Translations under genes and position numbers: made by a program
DNA from: an uncultured Planctomycetaceae bacterium
GTDB taxonomy: Bacteria; Planctomycetota; Planctomycetia; Pirellulales; Pirellulaceae
Assembly (NCBI GenBank): GCA_937967755.1
Contig: CALBTA010000181.1
Coordinates: 1-7,492, forward strand
Direction of reading: 5' to 3'
DNA: 7,492 nt
Notes under the pieces: model-generated
What the model was told of the DNA's origin: nothing
The model's database searches: none
Seen by the model: the letters and a program-made list of their open reading frames with translations, nothing else
Part shown: piece after piece, positions 1-6,610 of the stretch
Position numbering within the stretch: position 1 is the first letter of the stretch
Layout of the letters: every line of letters begins with the position of its first letter

Positions 1-8
1 TCACCCTA

Positions 9-29
9 CCCTCTCCCAGAAGGAGAGGG
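9..29. repeat. Short intergenic palindrome at the window edge
   Basis: A perfect 8-bp inverted repeat, CCCTCTCC at 9-16 and GGAGAGGG at 22-29, is separated by a 5-base loop. It lies about 60 bases beyond the stop codon of the minus-strand PilZ gene. It could fold as an RNA hairpin, but no T-rich run follows on either strand, so it is not a standard intrinsic terminator. The surrounding text (TCACCCTACCCTCTCCC then GGAGAGGGG) resembles a class of dispersed short palindromes that recurs between genes in many bacterial genomes, including planctomycetes. That resemblance is from memory and was not searched. The element may continue past the left edge. Confidence 0.6.
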
Positions 30-91
30 GATTGTCGACGAAGTTATTCTTGAGACGTTCCCAAGTGAATTGTGGCTGCGAGAGGTTAGAA

Positions 92-1513
92 TCACTTCGC
101 CCGCACTCGCCCGGTGTAGCGGCAGCCGACCACGTAGTGCGGCAAACCGTTTTCATGCTTGGCCGTCACGTGCCGGACGTCGGCTGTTAAATAGACTGCC
201 ATGGGCGGTGTTCCAAACGCCACCACGACGCGCTCGTAGTCGGGCTGTTTGTCGGTCACGAACGAAAAGCCGCGTGAGGAAATGTCGTGGCATTTCGTTT
301 CCATGAACACTTGGTGGTCCGGTGCGCGCGTGCCTCGCAAGGGGGCGATCAACTGGTTGTACGGGTACTGGCGGCGGGCCCGGGCGCGCCGCTCGAGCGA
401 GACGCCTTGCGGCGTTTCGCTCTTCTCGGCGGCTTGCTCGATTTGCTTTTCGCCCGTTTTGATGCGCTGCTCCAGATCAGTAAACATCTCGCGGGCTTGG
501 GCGGTCGCGGCTTCGGCCCGGGTGGCGCGGTCGAGCGCTTCGCAACGCTCGGTGATGTCGATGGCCGTGCAAACGACGGCGGCCTCGGCAACATTGTCAC
601 CACCGAAGCGACTCACGCTCCAACTCGCCCTGCGGCGCGAGCCCCTCTTCGTCAGAACGAAGCTTTCAAACCTTTCGGTGCATTGGCGTTGCTTCAATCG
701 CTGCCAGGTCTTCTTAATGTTCGGAAGATCATCCGAAACCAGTAGGGCGCTCCAAAGCGAACGCCCGATCAACTCACCCGGTTCAAAGCCGGTGATCAAA
801 CACGCCGCTGGGTTGACGTCGGTGATTTCGCCCCGGTCGTTGACCACGATCATCATGGCGTCCATCGCGCCGTGCAGCGTGCGCAGCATCGACTCTTGGC
901 GGCTCAACCGCGAAAGTGCTCCGGTACGACTGATCGCCGCGGAGGCCAGGTGCCCTACCGACTCCAACAAGCACATTTCGCTTTCAGAAAACTGCCGCGA
1001 GCGCGTGCTGCCCAGCATGATCGCTCCGCAGGTGCTTTCTTCTGAATTGAGCGGGACGACGGCGGCGCTCGCCATGCGCACGTCAGCCGCCAGCGAATCG
1101 GGCAAGGAGGCCGGAACAAGTTCGCCGGCCGTTTGATTCGCCTGCAGCGCCTGGCTGGTTCGGATGACAGTCGTGAGGAGCGATGGATCGACAAGCGGCA
1201 CGCGAATGCCGGCGGCCCGTGTGTCGACGCCTGCTCCTGCGCCGTGGAAATCCACGGTGAAATACTCGCCGTTGTCTTCGGTGCGGGCGATTGCATATCG
1301 GTCGGCTTGCGTTAGATCAGCCAGAGACGCGCAGGCCCTGTGCGCGAAGTCGAAGCCGTCTTCGCATTCGGCGGCCGACTTCGTCCACTGGGCAAGCCAC
1401 GCGACGGGGTCGCCGGTGAAGGTTCCCGCGACCGCCGTATCCATCGCGGGTACGGCATTGCCGGCCGCGATTTCATCGACCGTCTTCTTGATTTGTTCTT
1501 CAAGGGAATTCAT
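92..1513 (-). CDS. GAF-PAS-PilZ signalling protein (probable c-di-GMP effector)
   Basis: Predicted cytoplasmic sensor/effector of 473 aa. Residues about 56-196 look like a GAF domain (ending QFSESEMCLLESVGHLASAAI). Residues about 208-322 are a PAS domain: MDAMMIVVNDRGEITDVNPA, the GFEPGELIGRSLW region, and the closing AIDITER typical of PAS/PAC. A charged helical, probably coiled-coil segment follows at about 324-364. The C-terminus (about 373-470) is a PilZ domain with an RxxxR motif (R376/R380) and DISSRG (410-415), matching the D/NxSxxG c-di-GMP signature, so ligand binding looks intact. There is no kinase, GGDEF, EAL or DNA-binding output domain. The ATG at 1513 was chosen because GGTGAG lies about 8 bases upstream; a GTG at 1525 would add four residues. 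The membrane-protein gene upstream lies 35 bp away on the same strand, so the two are probably cotranscribed. Its exact signal and output are unknown. Confidence 0.85.
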   Translation of the reverse strand: MNSLEEQIKKTVDEIAAGNAVPAMDTAVAGTFTGDPVAWLAQWTKSAAECEDGFDFAHRACASLADLTQADRYAIARTEDNGEYFTVDFHGAGAGVDTRAAGIRVPLVDPSLLTTVIRTSQALQANQTAGELVPASLPDSLAADVRMASAAVVPLNSEESTCGAIMLGSTRSRQFSESEMCLLESVGHLASAAISRTGALSRLSRQESMLRTLHGAMDAMMIVVNDRGEITDVNPAACLITGFEPGELIGRSLWSALLVSDDLPNIKKTWQRLKQRQCTERFESFVLTKRGSRRRASWSVSRFGGDNVAEAAVVCTAIDITERCEALDRATRAEAATAQAREMFTDLEQRIKTGEKQIEQAAEKSETPQGVSLERRARARRQYPYNQLIAPLRGTRAPDHQVFMETKCHDISSRGFSFVTDKQPDYERVVVAFGTPPMAVYLTADVRHVTAKHENGLPHYVVGCRYTGRVRAK

Positions 1514-1548
1514 GGATGCTCTCACCCGGCGCTTAGTTCTGCGAATTG

Positions 1549-1911
1549 CTATGCGGTCGCCGCCAGTTCCGCCTGGGCTTCGCCTTCTTCGTCGCGCACG
1601 ATCGCGACTTCCTTTTCAAACTCCGCCAGTGCCGACTCCAAGGACATGCCGTCTTCGACCGTTGCCTCAGCTTCCGCTTCGACAGGTGCGTCGGCTGCGC
1701 TGGCACTTTCATCTTCCGTCATATCTTCGTCTTCCGCCTGCGGGCTGCGGCGCAATGACGGCAGTTTCAACGTGGGAAACTTCAACGCGGTTAGCCGAAG
1801 CCGTGGCCATCGCTGCGGGCCATGCCCTAGCGCCACCGCCAGCGCGAACCCCAAGCCCAGATTGCTCACGGCAATCCAAAGGGCCAGCAGGATGAAGCCG
1901 ATGTTACCCAT
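1549..1911 (-). CDS. Small single-pass membrane protein with acidic tail
   Basis: A 120-aa protein I cannot assign to a named family. Residues about 4-28 form one hydrophobic segment (MGNIGFILLALWIAVSNLGL and onward), probably an uncleaved membrane anchor. A basic, proline-containing stretch follows (about 34-55, RWPRLRL...SLRR), which by the positive-inside rule places the C-terminus in the cytoplasm. From residue 59 to the end it is rich in Asp, Glu and Ala, with a likely helix near 90-110 (SLESALAEFEKEVAIV). No Shine-Dalgarno sequence is visible before the ATG, but no other start is available. It precedes the GAF-PAS-PilZ gene by 35 bp on the same strand, suggesting an operon in which it may tether or partner that protein; this is inference. 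A -10-like TATATT lies at 1981-1976 on the minus strand without a convincing -35. Confidence 0.7.
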   Translation of the reverse strand: MGNIGFILLALWIAVSNLGLGFALAVALGHGPQRWPRLRLTALKFPTLKLPSLRRSPQAEDEDMTEDESASAADAPVEAEAEATVEDGMSLESALAEFEKEVAIVRDEEGEAQAELAATA

Positions 1912-2064
1912 CGAAGGAAGTGACTGAGTCGCAAGTTGATTAGGTCGTTACCGCGGGCGCGCAAAGCGCCACAGAAATATAGGTCGCCCTACCGCGCAGC
2001 CCTGCCCACATCGCAATTGCGCCTACTCATACGGGTTAAAACGAACATGACGCCGGGATTTTGC

Positions 2065-2093
2065 TTTACACCGCCGGCCCGCTTTCATATAAA
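2065..2093 (+). promoter_or_regulatory. Sigma70-like promoter for the DUF1501 gene
   Basis: TTTACA at 2065-2070 and TATAAA at 2088-2093 are separated by exactly 17 bases. Each hexamer differs from the E. coli consensus (TTGACA, TATAAT) at one position. Transcription would begin near 2100, giving a leader of about 54 nt before the ATG at 2154. The site lies inside the upstream extension of the open frame that begins with TTG at 2061, which argues against that extension being translated. Prediction by eye; no transcript data. Confidence 0.5.
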
Positions 2094-2153
2094 TGGGAGT
2101 TGATCGGACGTTACTGGAATTCACGCCAACCACTCAACCCATCAGGCCCAGCC

Positions 2154-3557
2154 ATGTTGACCCTCTTCAGCGGCGGATCGTCGCGCGATTGTGAAGGTAA
2201 TACTCGACGTGACTTCTTGCGCATCGGGGCGCTGGGCATGGGCGGGTTGACACTGCCGAACCTGTTGGCCGCAAGGGCCAGCGCTGGCGATGGTAAGAAT
2301 CCCGTGCGCGGCAAGTCGGTGGTGGTATTGTTCTTGCAAGGCGGGCCGACGCATATCGAAACGTTCGATCCGAAGATGACGGCGCCCAAGGAATACCGCG
2401 CGATGTTCGGCGAAGTGAAAACGAACGTGCCGGGCGTGACATTCGGCAGCCACTTCCAACAGCTCGCTGCGCTGGCCGACAAGATGGCGATCGTCCGCAG
2501 CTTCCGCCACGGAATTTCCAACCACCAAACCGCCAGCCAACATGTCATCGCCGGCGGCAACAAATTTGAAGCGACGATGGGTTCGCTCTATTCGAGAGCG
2601 GCGGGCACAACCAACCCGGTCACCGGCATTCCCAACAACGTGGTGATTTCGCCGCCGTGCATTGGCGAGAAGTACAAGCAGTTTGGCGGAAAGGTCGACC
2701 GCGTCTCAGGAACCGGCACGCTCTCGCCGGCTTACAAAGTTTTCAACCCGGCCAGCGGCGGGCAAGTGCTCAACAATATGAAACTGAGCATGCCGCAGGG
2801 GCGGTTGGACGACCGGCAGAGTTTGCTTGGCCAACTCGACCAGCTAAAACGCGATGCCGATGCCTCCGGCCGCTTGGAAGGAGCAGACCGGTTCCAGCAA
2901 CAAGCTTACGACGTGATTCTCGGCGGCGTCAGCGATGCATTCGATCTTTCGCAAGAAGACAAAGCGCTCGTCGCCCGCTACGACACCGGCGAGTTCGCTA
3001 TTCCCAAATATTTGCAGAAGAAGAAAAGTAACGTCCCGGCGCAGTCGCCCGTGGCGCTCGGTAAACAAATGCTGATGGCCCGGCGGTTGGTTGAAGCCGG
3101 TTGCGGCTTCGTCACGGTGACCAGCAACGGCTGGGACATGCACGGCAACGCTTTCGGCGTGAACGATGGCATGCCGCTGCTGGGCAGCGCGGTCGACAAA
3201 GCGGTTAGCGCCTTCATCGAAGACATTGACCAGCGCGGCATGCTGGACGATGTGCTGCTGGTCATTACCGGCGAATTCGGCCGCACGCCGAAGATCAATA
3301 ACAAAGGCGGCCGCGATCATTGGGGCAATCTTTGCACGCTGGCCTTCGCGGGCGGCGGGTTGCGGTTGGCACAAGTCGTCGGCAGCAGCGACAGCAAAGC
3401 CGGGGTGCCCGCCAGCGATCCGGTCAGCAGCTTGAACCTTCGCGCCACGGTGATGAACACGCTGTTTGATACCGCCGAGCTGCGCATCGCCGATGGCCTG
3501 CCGAACGACGTCGTCAACGAAATCATCGCCGGCGAGCCGATTGGGCAATTGATGTAG
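2154..3557 (+). CDS. Tat-exported DUF1501 family protein
   Basis: A 467-aa member of the DUF1501 family (PF07394), distantly related in fold to alkaline phosphatase/sulfatase proteins and very abundant in planctomycetes. Its biochemical role is not established. The N-terminus has a twin-arginine signal, TRRDFLRIG at 17-25, followed by a hydrophobic stretch and a likely cleavage site after ARASA near residue 45, so it is probably exported folded. Family hallmarks appear in order: FLQGGPTHIETFDPK (60-74), SFRHGISNH (116-124), NGWDMHGN (325-332), GEFGRTPKIN (373-382) and GRDHW (386-390). Length is normal for the family. The ATG at 2154 is preferred over TTG at 2061 because it puts the Tat motif at a normal distance from the start and leaves a near-consensus promoter upstream. 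DUF1501 genes often pair with DUF1549/DUF1553 cytochrome-like genes; none is in this window. The ribosome-binding site is weak. Confidence 0.93.
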   Translation: MLTLFSGGSSRDCEGNTRRDFLRIGALGMGGLTLPNLLAARASAGDGKNPVRGKSVVVLFLQGGPTHIETFDPKMTAPKEYRAMFGEVKTNVPGVTFGSHFQQLAALADKMAIVRSFRHGISNHQTASQHVIAGGNKFEATMGSLYSRAAGTTNPVTGIPNNVVISPPCIGEKYKQFGGKVDRVSGTGTLSPAYKVFNPASGGQVLNNMKLSMPQGRLDDRQSLLGQLDQLKRDADASGRLEGADRFQQQAYDVILGGVSDAFDLSQEDKALVARYDTGEFAIPKYLQKKKSNVPAQSPVALGKQMLMARRLVEAGCGFVTVTSNGWDMHGNAFGVNDGMPLLGSAVDKAVSAFIEDIDQRGMLDDVLLVITGEFGRTPKINNKGGRDHWGNLCTLAFAGGGLRLAQVVGSSDSKAGVPASDPVSSLNLRATVMNTLFDTAELRIADGLPNDVVNEIIAGEPIGQLM

Positions 3558-3558
3558 C

Positions 3559-4695
3559 TCAACCCGGCAAGTGCCGCGCAATGGTCCAGCCGAGCAGCGC
3601 CAAGTAACCGGCGTACATCACGGGCAATAGCAAAACCGCGCCAAGGCTGGGCATCCGCGCTGCGAGTGTGGCCTGTTCGTCGAGCGGTGTTTCGGCCGTG
3701 ACATACCCGAACGGCCATTGCTTTCCGCCTTTGTCACGCCAGGTTGATCTGCTTTGGTAAAGCAACCGCAACAGCACCGCGGCAATCACAACCGACGACA
3801 GCGTGATCGCAATGGGTGTGTGGATGATGCTTTCTTCGGAAATGATCGACACACCCGGAATCGGAATCACGTCGTTGTAGCGCAGGCACATCATCGCGAA
3901 CAGGTTGTTCAGGAAGTGCAGCAGCATCGGCGCCAGCAATGATTTCGTCCACAGGTAGATCAAATGTAAAGCAACGCCCAAGATCGCCGCGCAAATCGAT
4001 TGCAACGGGTGGATGTGAACCGCGCCGAACAGAATTGACGTTACTAATACGCCAACGAATACGCCGTACCTTCCAACCAGACCGCGACCGATGAAGCCGC
4101 GAAACAAAAGCTCTTCACCCACGGCGGGAAAGACGCAGACCGCGATGACGACCATCGGCAGTGACATTTTGCTCATCCCAAACATGGCCTGTTCCATCGC
4201 TTGCTCTCCAAAGGAAGGGAGCAGCGGCGTCAACCAGTTGCCGATTTCGCTGACCACCACCGCAAACGGCAGAAAGGCCATCGCCACCAACACCGCTTGA
4301 AATGCAGTGCAGGGGCGCATCGCCACCCGCTTGCCGACAAGCCAGCCGTAAACCGCAAGGGATAACACGAAAGCAAAAACGCACGTCGAAGCCGAGGCGC
4401 CGAAAATCATCAGCTCTTGGCTGCTGGCCTGCCCCAACGCTTGATTGAACTCCGCCGCCATGTTCTGCGGATCGACATCTTTACCCGCCAAGTGAATCGC
4501 CAGGCAAATCACCCCGATCACGACGCCGACACCGAGTTGAAAGATCAGGCAGCCGAAGACGATCAACAACACCCACCAGATGTTCGGCTGCGGCAGTTCG
4601 ACCGCCGGATTTTCAACCGGCTGATCGGTCGGCGCGATCCCCGTCGCTGGCGATTCGGGCGGAGAGTAAGGATTGGACGGCGGGGTCTGGTCCAT
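3559..4695 (-). CDS. CPBP family intramembrane metalloprotease
   Basis: A 378-aa polytopic membrane protein of the CPBP (CAAX protease and bacteriocin-processing, formerly Abi) family. The three family motifs are all present: EELLFRG (E194, E195, R199), FGAVHIHP (F223, H227) and HFLNN (H260, N264), so the glutamate/histidine catalytic centre looks complete. Several hydrophobic segments surround them, including about 41-68, 99-121, 131-151, 180-192, 208-225, 233-250, 295-313 and 351-372. The N-terminal 35 residues are a proline-rich soluble tail containing NPYSPP, a type of leader I associate with planctomycete membrane proteins. The substrate is unknown; bacterial members variously act in peptide maturation, immunity or membrane protein processing. 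The start is ATG at 4695; a GTG at 4701 would add two residues and neither has a clear Shine-Dalgarno sequence. Its stop is one base from the stop of the convergent DUF1501 gene. Confidence 0.9.
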   Translation of the reverse strand: MDQTPPSNPYSPPESPATGIAPTDQPVENPAVELPQPNIWWVLLIVFGCLIFQLGVGVVIGVICLAIHLAGKDVDPQNMAAEFNQALGQASSQELMIFGASASTCVFAFVLSLAVYGWLVGKRVAMRPCTAFQAVLVAMAFLPFAVVVSEIGNWLTPLLPSFGEQAMEQAMFGMSKMSLPMVVIAVCVFPAVGEELLFRGFIGRGLVGRYGVFVGVLVTSILFGAVHIHPLQSICAAILGVALHLIYLWTKSLLAPMLLHFLNNLFAMMCLRYNDVIPIPGVSIISEESIIHTPIAITLSSVVIAAVLLRLLYQSRSTWRDKGGKQWPFGYVTAETPLDEQATLAARMPSLGAVLLLPVMYAGYLALLGWTIARHLPG

Positions 4696-4743
4696 CGGCA
4701 CGAGAGTCTTTCAGCGCGGCAAGTCAGGGCGGAAACAACCGCC

Positions 4744-4771
4744 ATCGTACCATGCCGAACCGGTCGATCAA
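4744..4771 (-). promoter_or_regulatory. Possible sigma70-like promoter for the CPBP protease gene
   Basis: On the minus strand, TTGATC (4771-4766) and TACGAT (4749-4744) are separated by 16 bases; each matches the consensus at four of six positions. It lies about 50 bases before the ATG at 4695 and just downstream of the inverted-repeat element, so the protease gene could be transcribed independently of the ATPase gene upstream. A weak by-eye prediction. Confidence 0.3.
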
Positions 4772-4781
4772 CGCGCAAGAA

Positions 4782-4896
4782 TGTAGGGCGGGTTTGTTAC
4801 CCGTCCAAGAGATTGGGCAACGCCCTGTTTGCGACCACCCGCTACAAGAAACAAACGCAACCGCGATTCATCGACGGGTTACAAACCCGTCCTACA
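4782..4896. repeat. MITE-like inverted-repeat element, about 115 bp
   Basis: Two 24-base arms face each other: 4782-4805 (TGTAGGGCGGGTTTGTTACC...) and 4873-4896. The reverse complement of the right arm matches the left at 22 of 24 positions, with mismatches at arm positions 7 and 17. The right arm also contains its own perfect palindrome, GACGGGTTACAAACCCGTC (4873-4891, 8-bp stem, 3-base loop); the left arm holds a weaker version (CGGGT/ACCCG). The 67-base spacer carries a small hairpin, GGGC-AAC-GCCC (4815-4825). There is no open frame or transposase and no obvious target-site duplication. It sits between the co-oriented ATPase and protease genes, overlapping the last codon of the ATPase gene, and could fold in RNA to act as a terminator or processing site. 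Dispersed copies are expected elsewhere in the genome but were not searched. Confidence 0.7.
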
Positions 4897-5713
4897 CCAC
4901 GGCCCGCACGCCCAACTCTTCGGCGGCGGTCTCGACCGTTTCGTCGTCGACCGACTCCAAGCCCAAACCGGCTCCAGCGAGCAATGCCCAGCTTGCGAGT
5001 TGGCTGACCCGACGGGGGATGCCGCCGGATAGTTCGTGCAGTTTGGCGACGGCGTCTTCGGTGAAGACCTCATCGGCCACCTCTTCGGCTCCGTCGATGG
5101 CCCGCAGTTGCTCGACCGCGTGCGTCAGGAATTCCAGCGTGTCTTGCATTTCCCACGGTTCCACGTCCACGCGCAACGATGCCCGGTCAAGCAATCGCCT
5201 GGGCAACTTCGCAACCGACGACGACTGCGCAGCGGCGATGATCGTCACGCGGGCTTGTTCGGTGGCGTTCATTTCCACCAGGCGGCAAATGGCCGCCAAT
5301 GTGTCGCTAGTCGCTTCATGAACATCATCAAGCAATATTACCGTCGAATGTTGTTGGAACTGAAATTCCTTCAGCCGGTCGCTGATCGATCGCCACAGTG
5401 CCGGCGGCGTTGTTGCCGGTTGTGGGTTGAGTTGCAACTGCGTCGCCAACGCGGTCAGCATTTCCTCGGCTTCCAATCCCAACAAACTCAGCCGTAGCAC
5501 GCGGCGATTGGGCGATACCGCTTCGGCCGCCAGCTTCGCCAGCAGCATCGACTTTCCACTGCCGGCTTCGCCCAGCAAAATACCCACGCGCAGATGCTGC
5601 TCCACCAAATAGTGCAGCCGGGCCAACGCCTCTTCGTGCGCGGGGCTAGGGTGATAATTCGCGGCGTCGACATGGCCGCTGATCGGCGATTGCTGTGGTT
5701 GATTCTGTGTCAT
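4892..5713 (-). CDS. ExeA/GspA-like AAA ATPase
   Basis: A 273-aa AAA-type ATPase resembling the ATPase domain of ExeA/GspA and the TniB/MuB-like group. The Walker A motif is GEAGSGKS (48-55), preceded by a family-typical HEEALARLHYLVEQ helix (26-39). Walker B is VILLDDVHE (125-133). A region with a possible arginine finger follows (LPRRLLDRASLRV, 170-182), and SGGIPRRVSQLA (229-240) fits the sensor-2 region of the family. There are no membrane segments and no C-terminal peptidoglycan-binding domain, unlike full-length ExeA. ATP binding is likely; the cellular role is unclear because no secretin, pilus, transposase or recombinase gene is nearby. The ATG at 5713 is preceded by GTGGAACC, a weak ribosome-binding site. 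The TAG stop (4894-4892) lies in the right arm of the inverted-repeat element, so the native C-terminus may have been altered by its insertion. It is divergent from rsmE, sharing a 123-bp upstream region. Confidence 0.85.
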   Translation of the reverse strand: MTQNQPQQSPISGHVDAANYHPSPAHEEALARLHYLVEQHLRVGILLGEAGSGKSMLLAKLAAEAVSPNRRVLRLSLLGLEAEEMLTALATQLQLNPQPATTPPALWRSISDRLKEFQFQQHSTVILLDDVHEATSDTLAAICRLVEMNATEQARVTIIAAAQSSSVAKLPRRLLDRASLRVDVEPWEMQDTLEFLTHAVEQLRAIDGAEEVADEVFTEDAVAKLHELSGGIPRRVSQLASWALLAGAGLGLESVDDETVETAAEELGVRAVV

Positions 5714-5836
5714 GGTTCCACTGCTATTGAATTGTGCGCAGAAGTGCGATCCACCTCAGCACACGACAATCCATACTCCTACTCCCTCATAATCGGTAGA
5801 ATCGTCATTTCATCTCCACCTTGAATGTTTGCCGTC

Positions 5837-6592
5837 ATGCCCGACCGCTACTACTGCCAGCACCCTATCGCCGGGGCCGACGTCACGCTCGAAGGCCCTG
5901 AAGCACGGCATCTGGCCAGCGTGATGCGGGCGGAGGTTGGCGACACCGTCGTGCTGTTTGATGGAACAGGTTTCGAGTTTCAGGCGAGCGTGACCCGCAT
6001 CGGCAAGCGTGACGTACAACTGACAATCGAAAGCAAGGCAGAAGTCGACCGCGAAGCCGCGGTTCAACTGACACTGGCGGTCGCCATGCCCAAAAGCGAA
6101 CGGCAAAAGTGGTTGATCGAAAAGGCAGTCGAACTCGGCGTCGCCCGCATCGTTCCCATCGTGGCACAACGCAGCGTTGTGAAGCTGAAAGCCAGCGGCA
6201 TCGAGCGGCTGCGGCGCACCGTCATCGAAGCCTCGAAACAATGCGGCCGCAACCGCCTGATGGAAATCGCCGACCCCGTTGCCTGGAAAGAGTTGATCGC
6301 AGATGGCGCAGGCGATGAGGAAAAACTAATCGCTCACCCCGGCGACACCGAAGAGGGTGGTAGCACGGACCTCCAGGTCCGTACACCCGCGACCACACCG
6401 AGCAACAATTCCCCCAACATCCTCGCCGCCATCGGCCCCGAAGGGGGTTTCACCGATGACGAAGTCCAATCGGCCATCGCAGCCGGCTGGCAAAGCGTCT
6501 CGCTTGGGCCGCGCATCTTACGCGTTGAAACCGCGGCGCTCAGTCTCGCCGCGCGGCTACTCGATAACTTAGGGCCGATCGTGTCGCTGTGA
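5837..6592 (+). CDS. rsmE: 16S rRNA (uracil1498-N3)-methyltransferase RsmE
   Basis: SAM-dependent SPOUT-class methyltransferase that adds a methyl group to N3 of U1498 (E. coli numbering) in 16S rRNA. The 251-aa product has an N-terminal RNA-binding PUA-like part (MPDRYYCQ, GPEARHLASVMRAEVGD) and a C-terminal trefoil-knot domain. Recognisable motifs are LIEKAVELGV (93-102), EASKQCGRNR (131-140), IGPEGGF (199-205) and LGPRILRVETA (223-233); the last two form the SAM pocket. The start at 5837 gives MPDRYY, which fits the family; an ATG at 5825 would add MFAV. A -10-like TAGAAT (5797-5802) lies upstream without a clear -35, and there is no obvious Shine-Dalgarno sequence. Residues about 173-195, just before the IGPEGG strand, are a low-complexity linker containing an in-frame palindromic repeat, but all catalytic motifs are intact. 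It converges on hicA with an 18-base gap that contains no terminator hairpin. Confidence 0.95.
   Translation: MPDRYYCQHPIAGADVTLEGPEARHLASVMRAEVGDTVVLFDGTGFEFQASVTRIGKRDVQLTIESKAEVDREAAVQLTLAVAMPKSERQKWLIEKAVELGVARIVPIVAQRSVVKLKASGIERLRRTVIEASKQCGRNRLMEIADPVAWKELIADGAGDEEKLIAHPGDTEEGGSTDLQVRTPATTPSNNSPNILAAIGPEGGFTDDEVQSAIAAGWQSVSLGPRILRVETAALSLAARLLDNLGPIVSL
6355..6388. repeat. Palindromic repeat inserted in frame within rsmE
   Basis: The core is a perfect 8-bp palindrome, ACGGACCT (6365-6372) and AGGTCCGT (6375-6382), with a 2-base loop. An outer pair, GGGTG (6355-6359) with CACCC (6384-6388), extends it to a 34-base imperfect palindrome with an asymmetric bulge. It is translated in the rsmE frame as GGSTDLQVRTP and adds no stop codon. 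It lies in a variable loop before the conserved IGPEGG motif. The core resembles a palindromic sequence I recall as dispersed in planctomycete genomes; copy number was not checked. Confidence 0.65.
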
Positions 6593-6610
6593 AACACAAC
6601 AGCAGAGCAT

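Noticed and set aside
249..1136. A 295-codon plus-strand open frame antisense to the GAF-PAS-PilZ gene
   Set aside because: It lies wholly within a gene with clear domains, has low-complexity Arg/Ser/Ala-rich composition and shows no recognisable motif; long antisense frames are expected at this GC content.
1956..1970. Small hairpin GGCGC-GCAAA-GCGCC in the divergent intergenic region
   Set aside because: A 5-bp stem in GC-rich DNA is expected by chance and no T-run follows; not enough to call a terminator or regulatory RNA.
2061..2153. N-terminal extension of DUF1501 from a TTG start
   Set aside because: It would place the Tat motif about 48 residues in and it contains a near-consensus promoter; ATG 2154 fits better.
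2844..3581. A 245-codon minus-strand open frame antisense to the DUF1501 gene
   Set aside because: The DUF1501 frame carries all family motifs. The antisense product is unlike any domain I know and mirrors the codon pattern of the real gene.
4417..5007. A 196-codon plus-strand open frame across the protease/ATPase junction
   Set aside because: It runs antisense to the 5' end of the protease gene, through the repeat element and into the ATPase gene antisense. Its Arg/Pro-rich product looks like a reading-frame shadow.
5714..5836. Search for paired promoters between the ATPase and rsmE genes
   Set aside because: Only isolated -10-like sequences (CATAAT 5788-5793, TAGAAT 5797-5802) were seen, without properly spaced -35 elements, so no promoter feature was listed.
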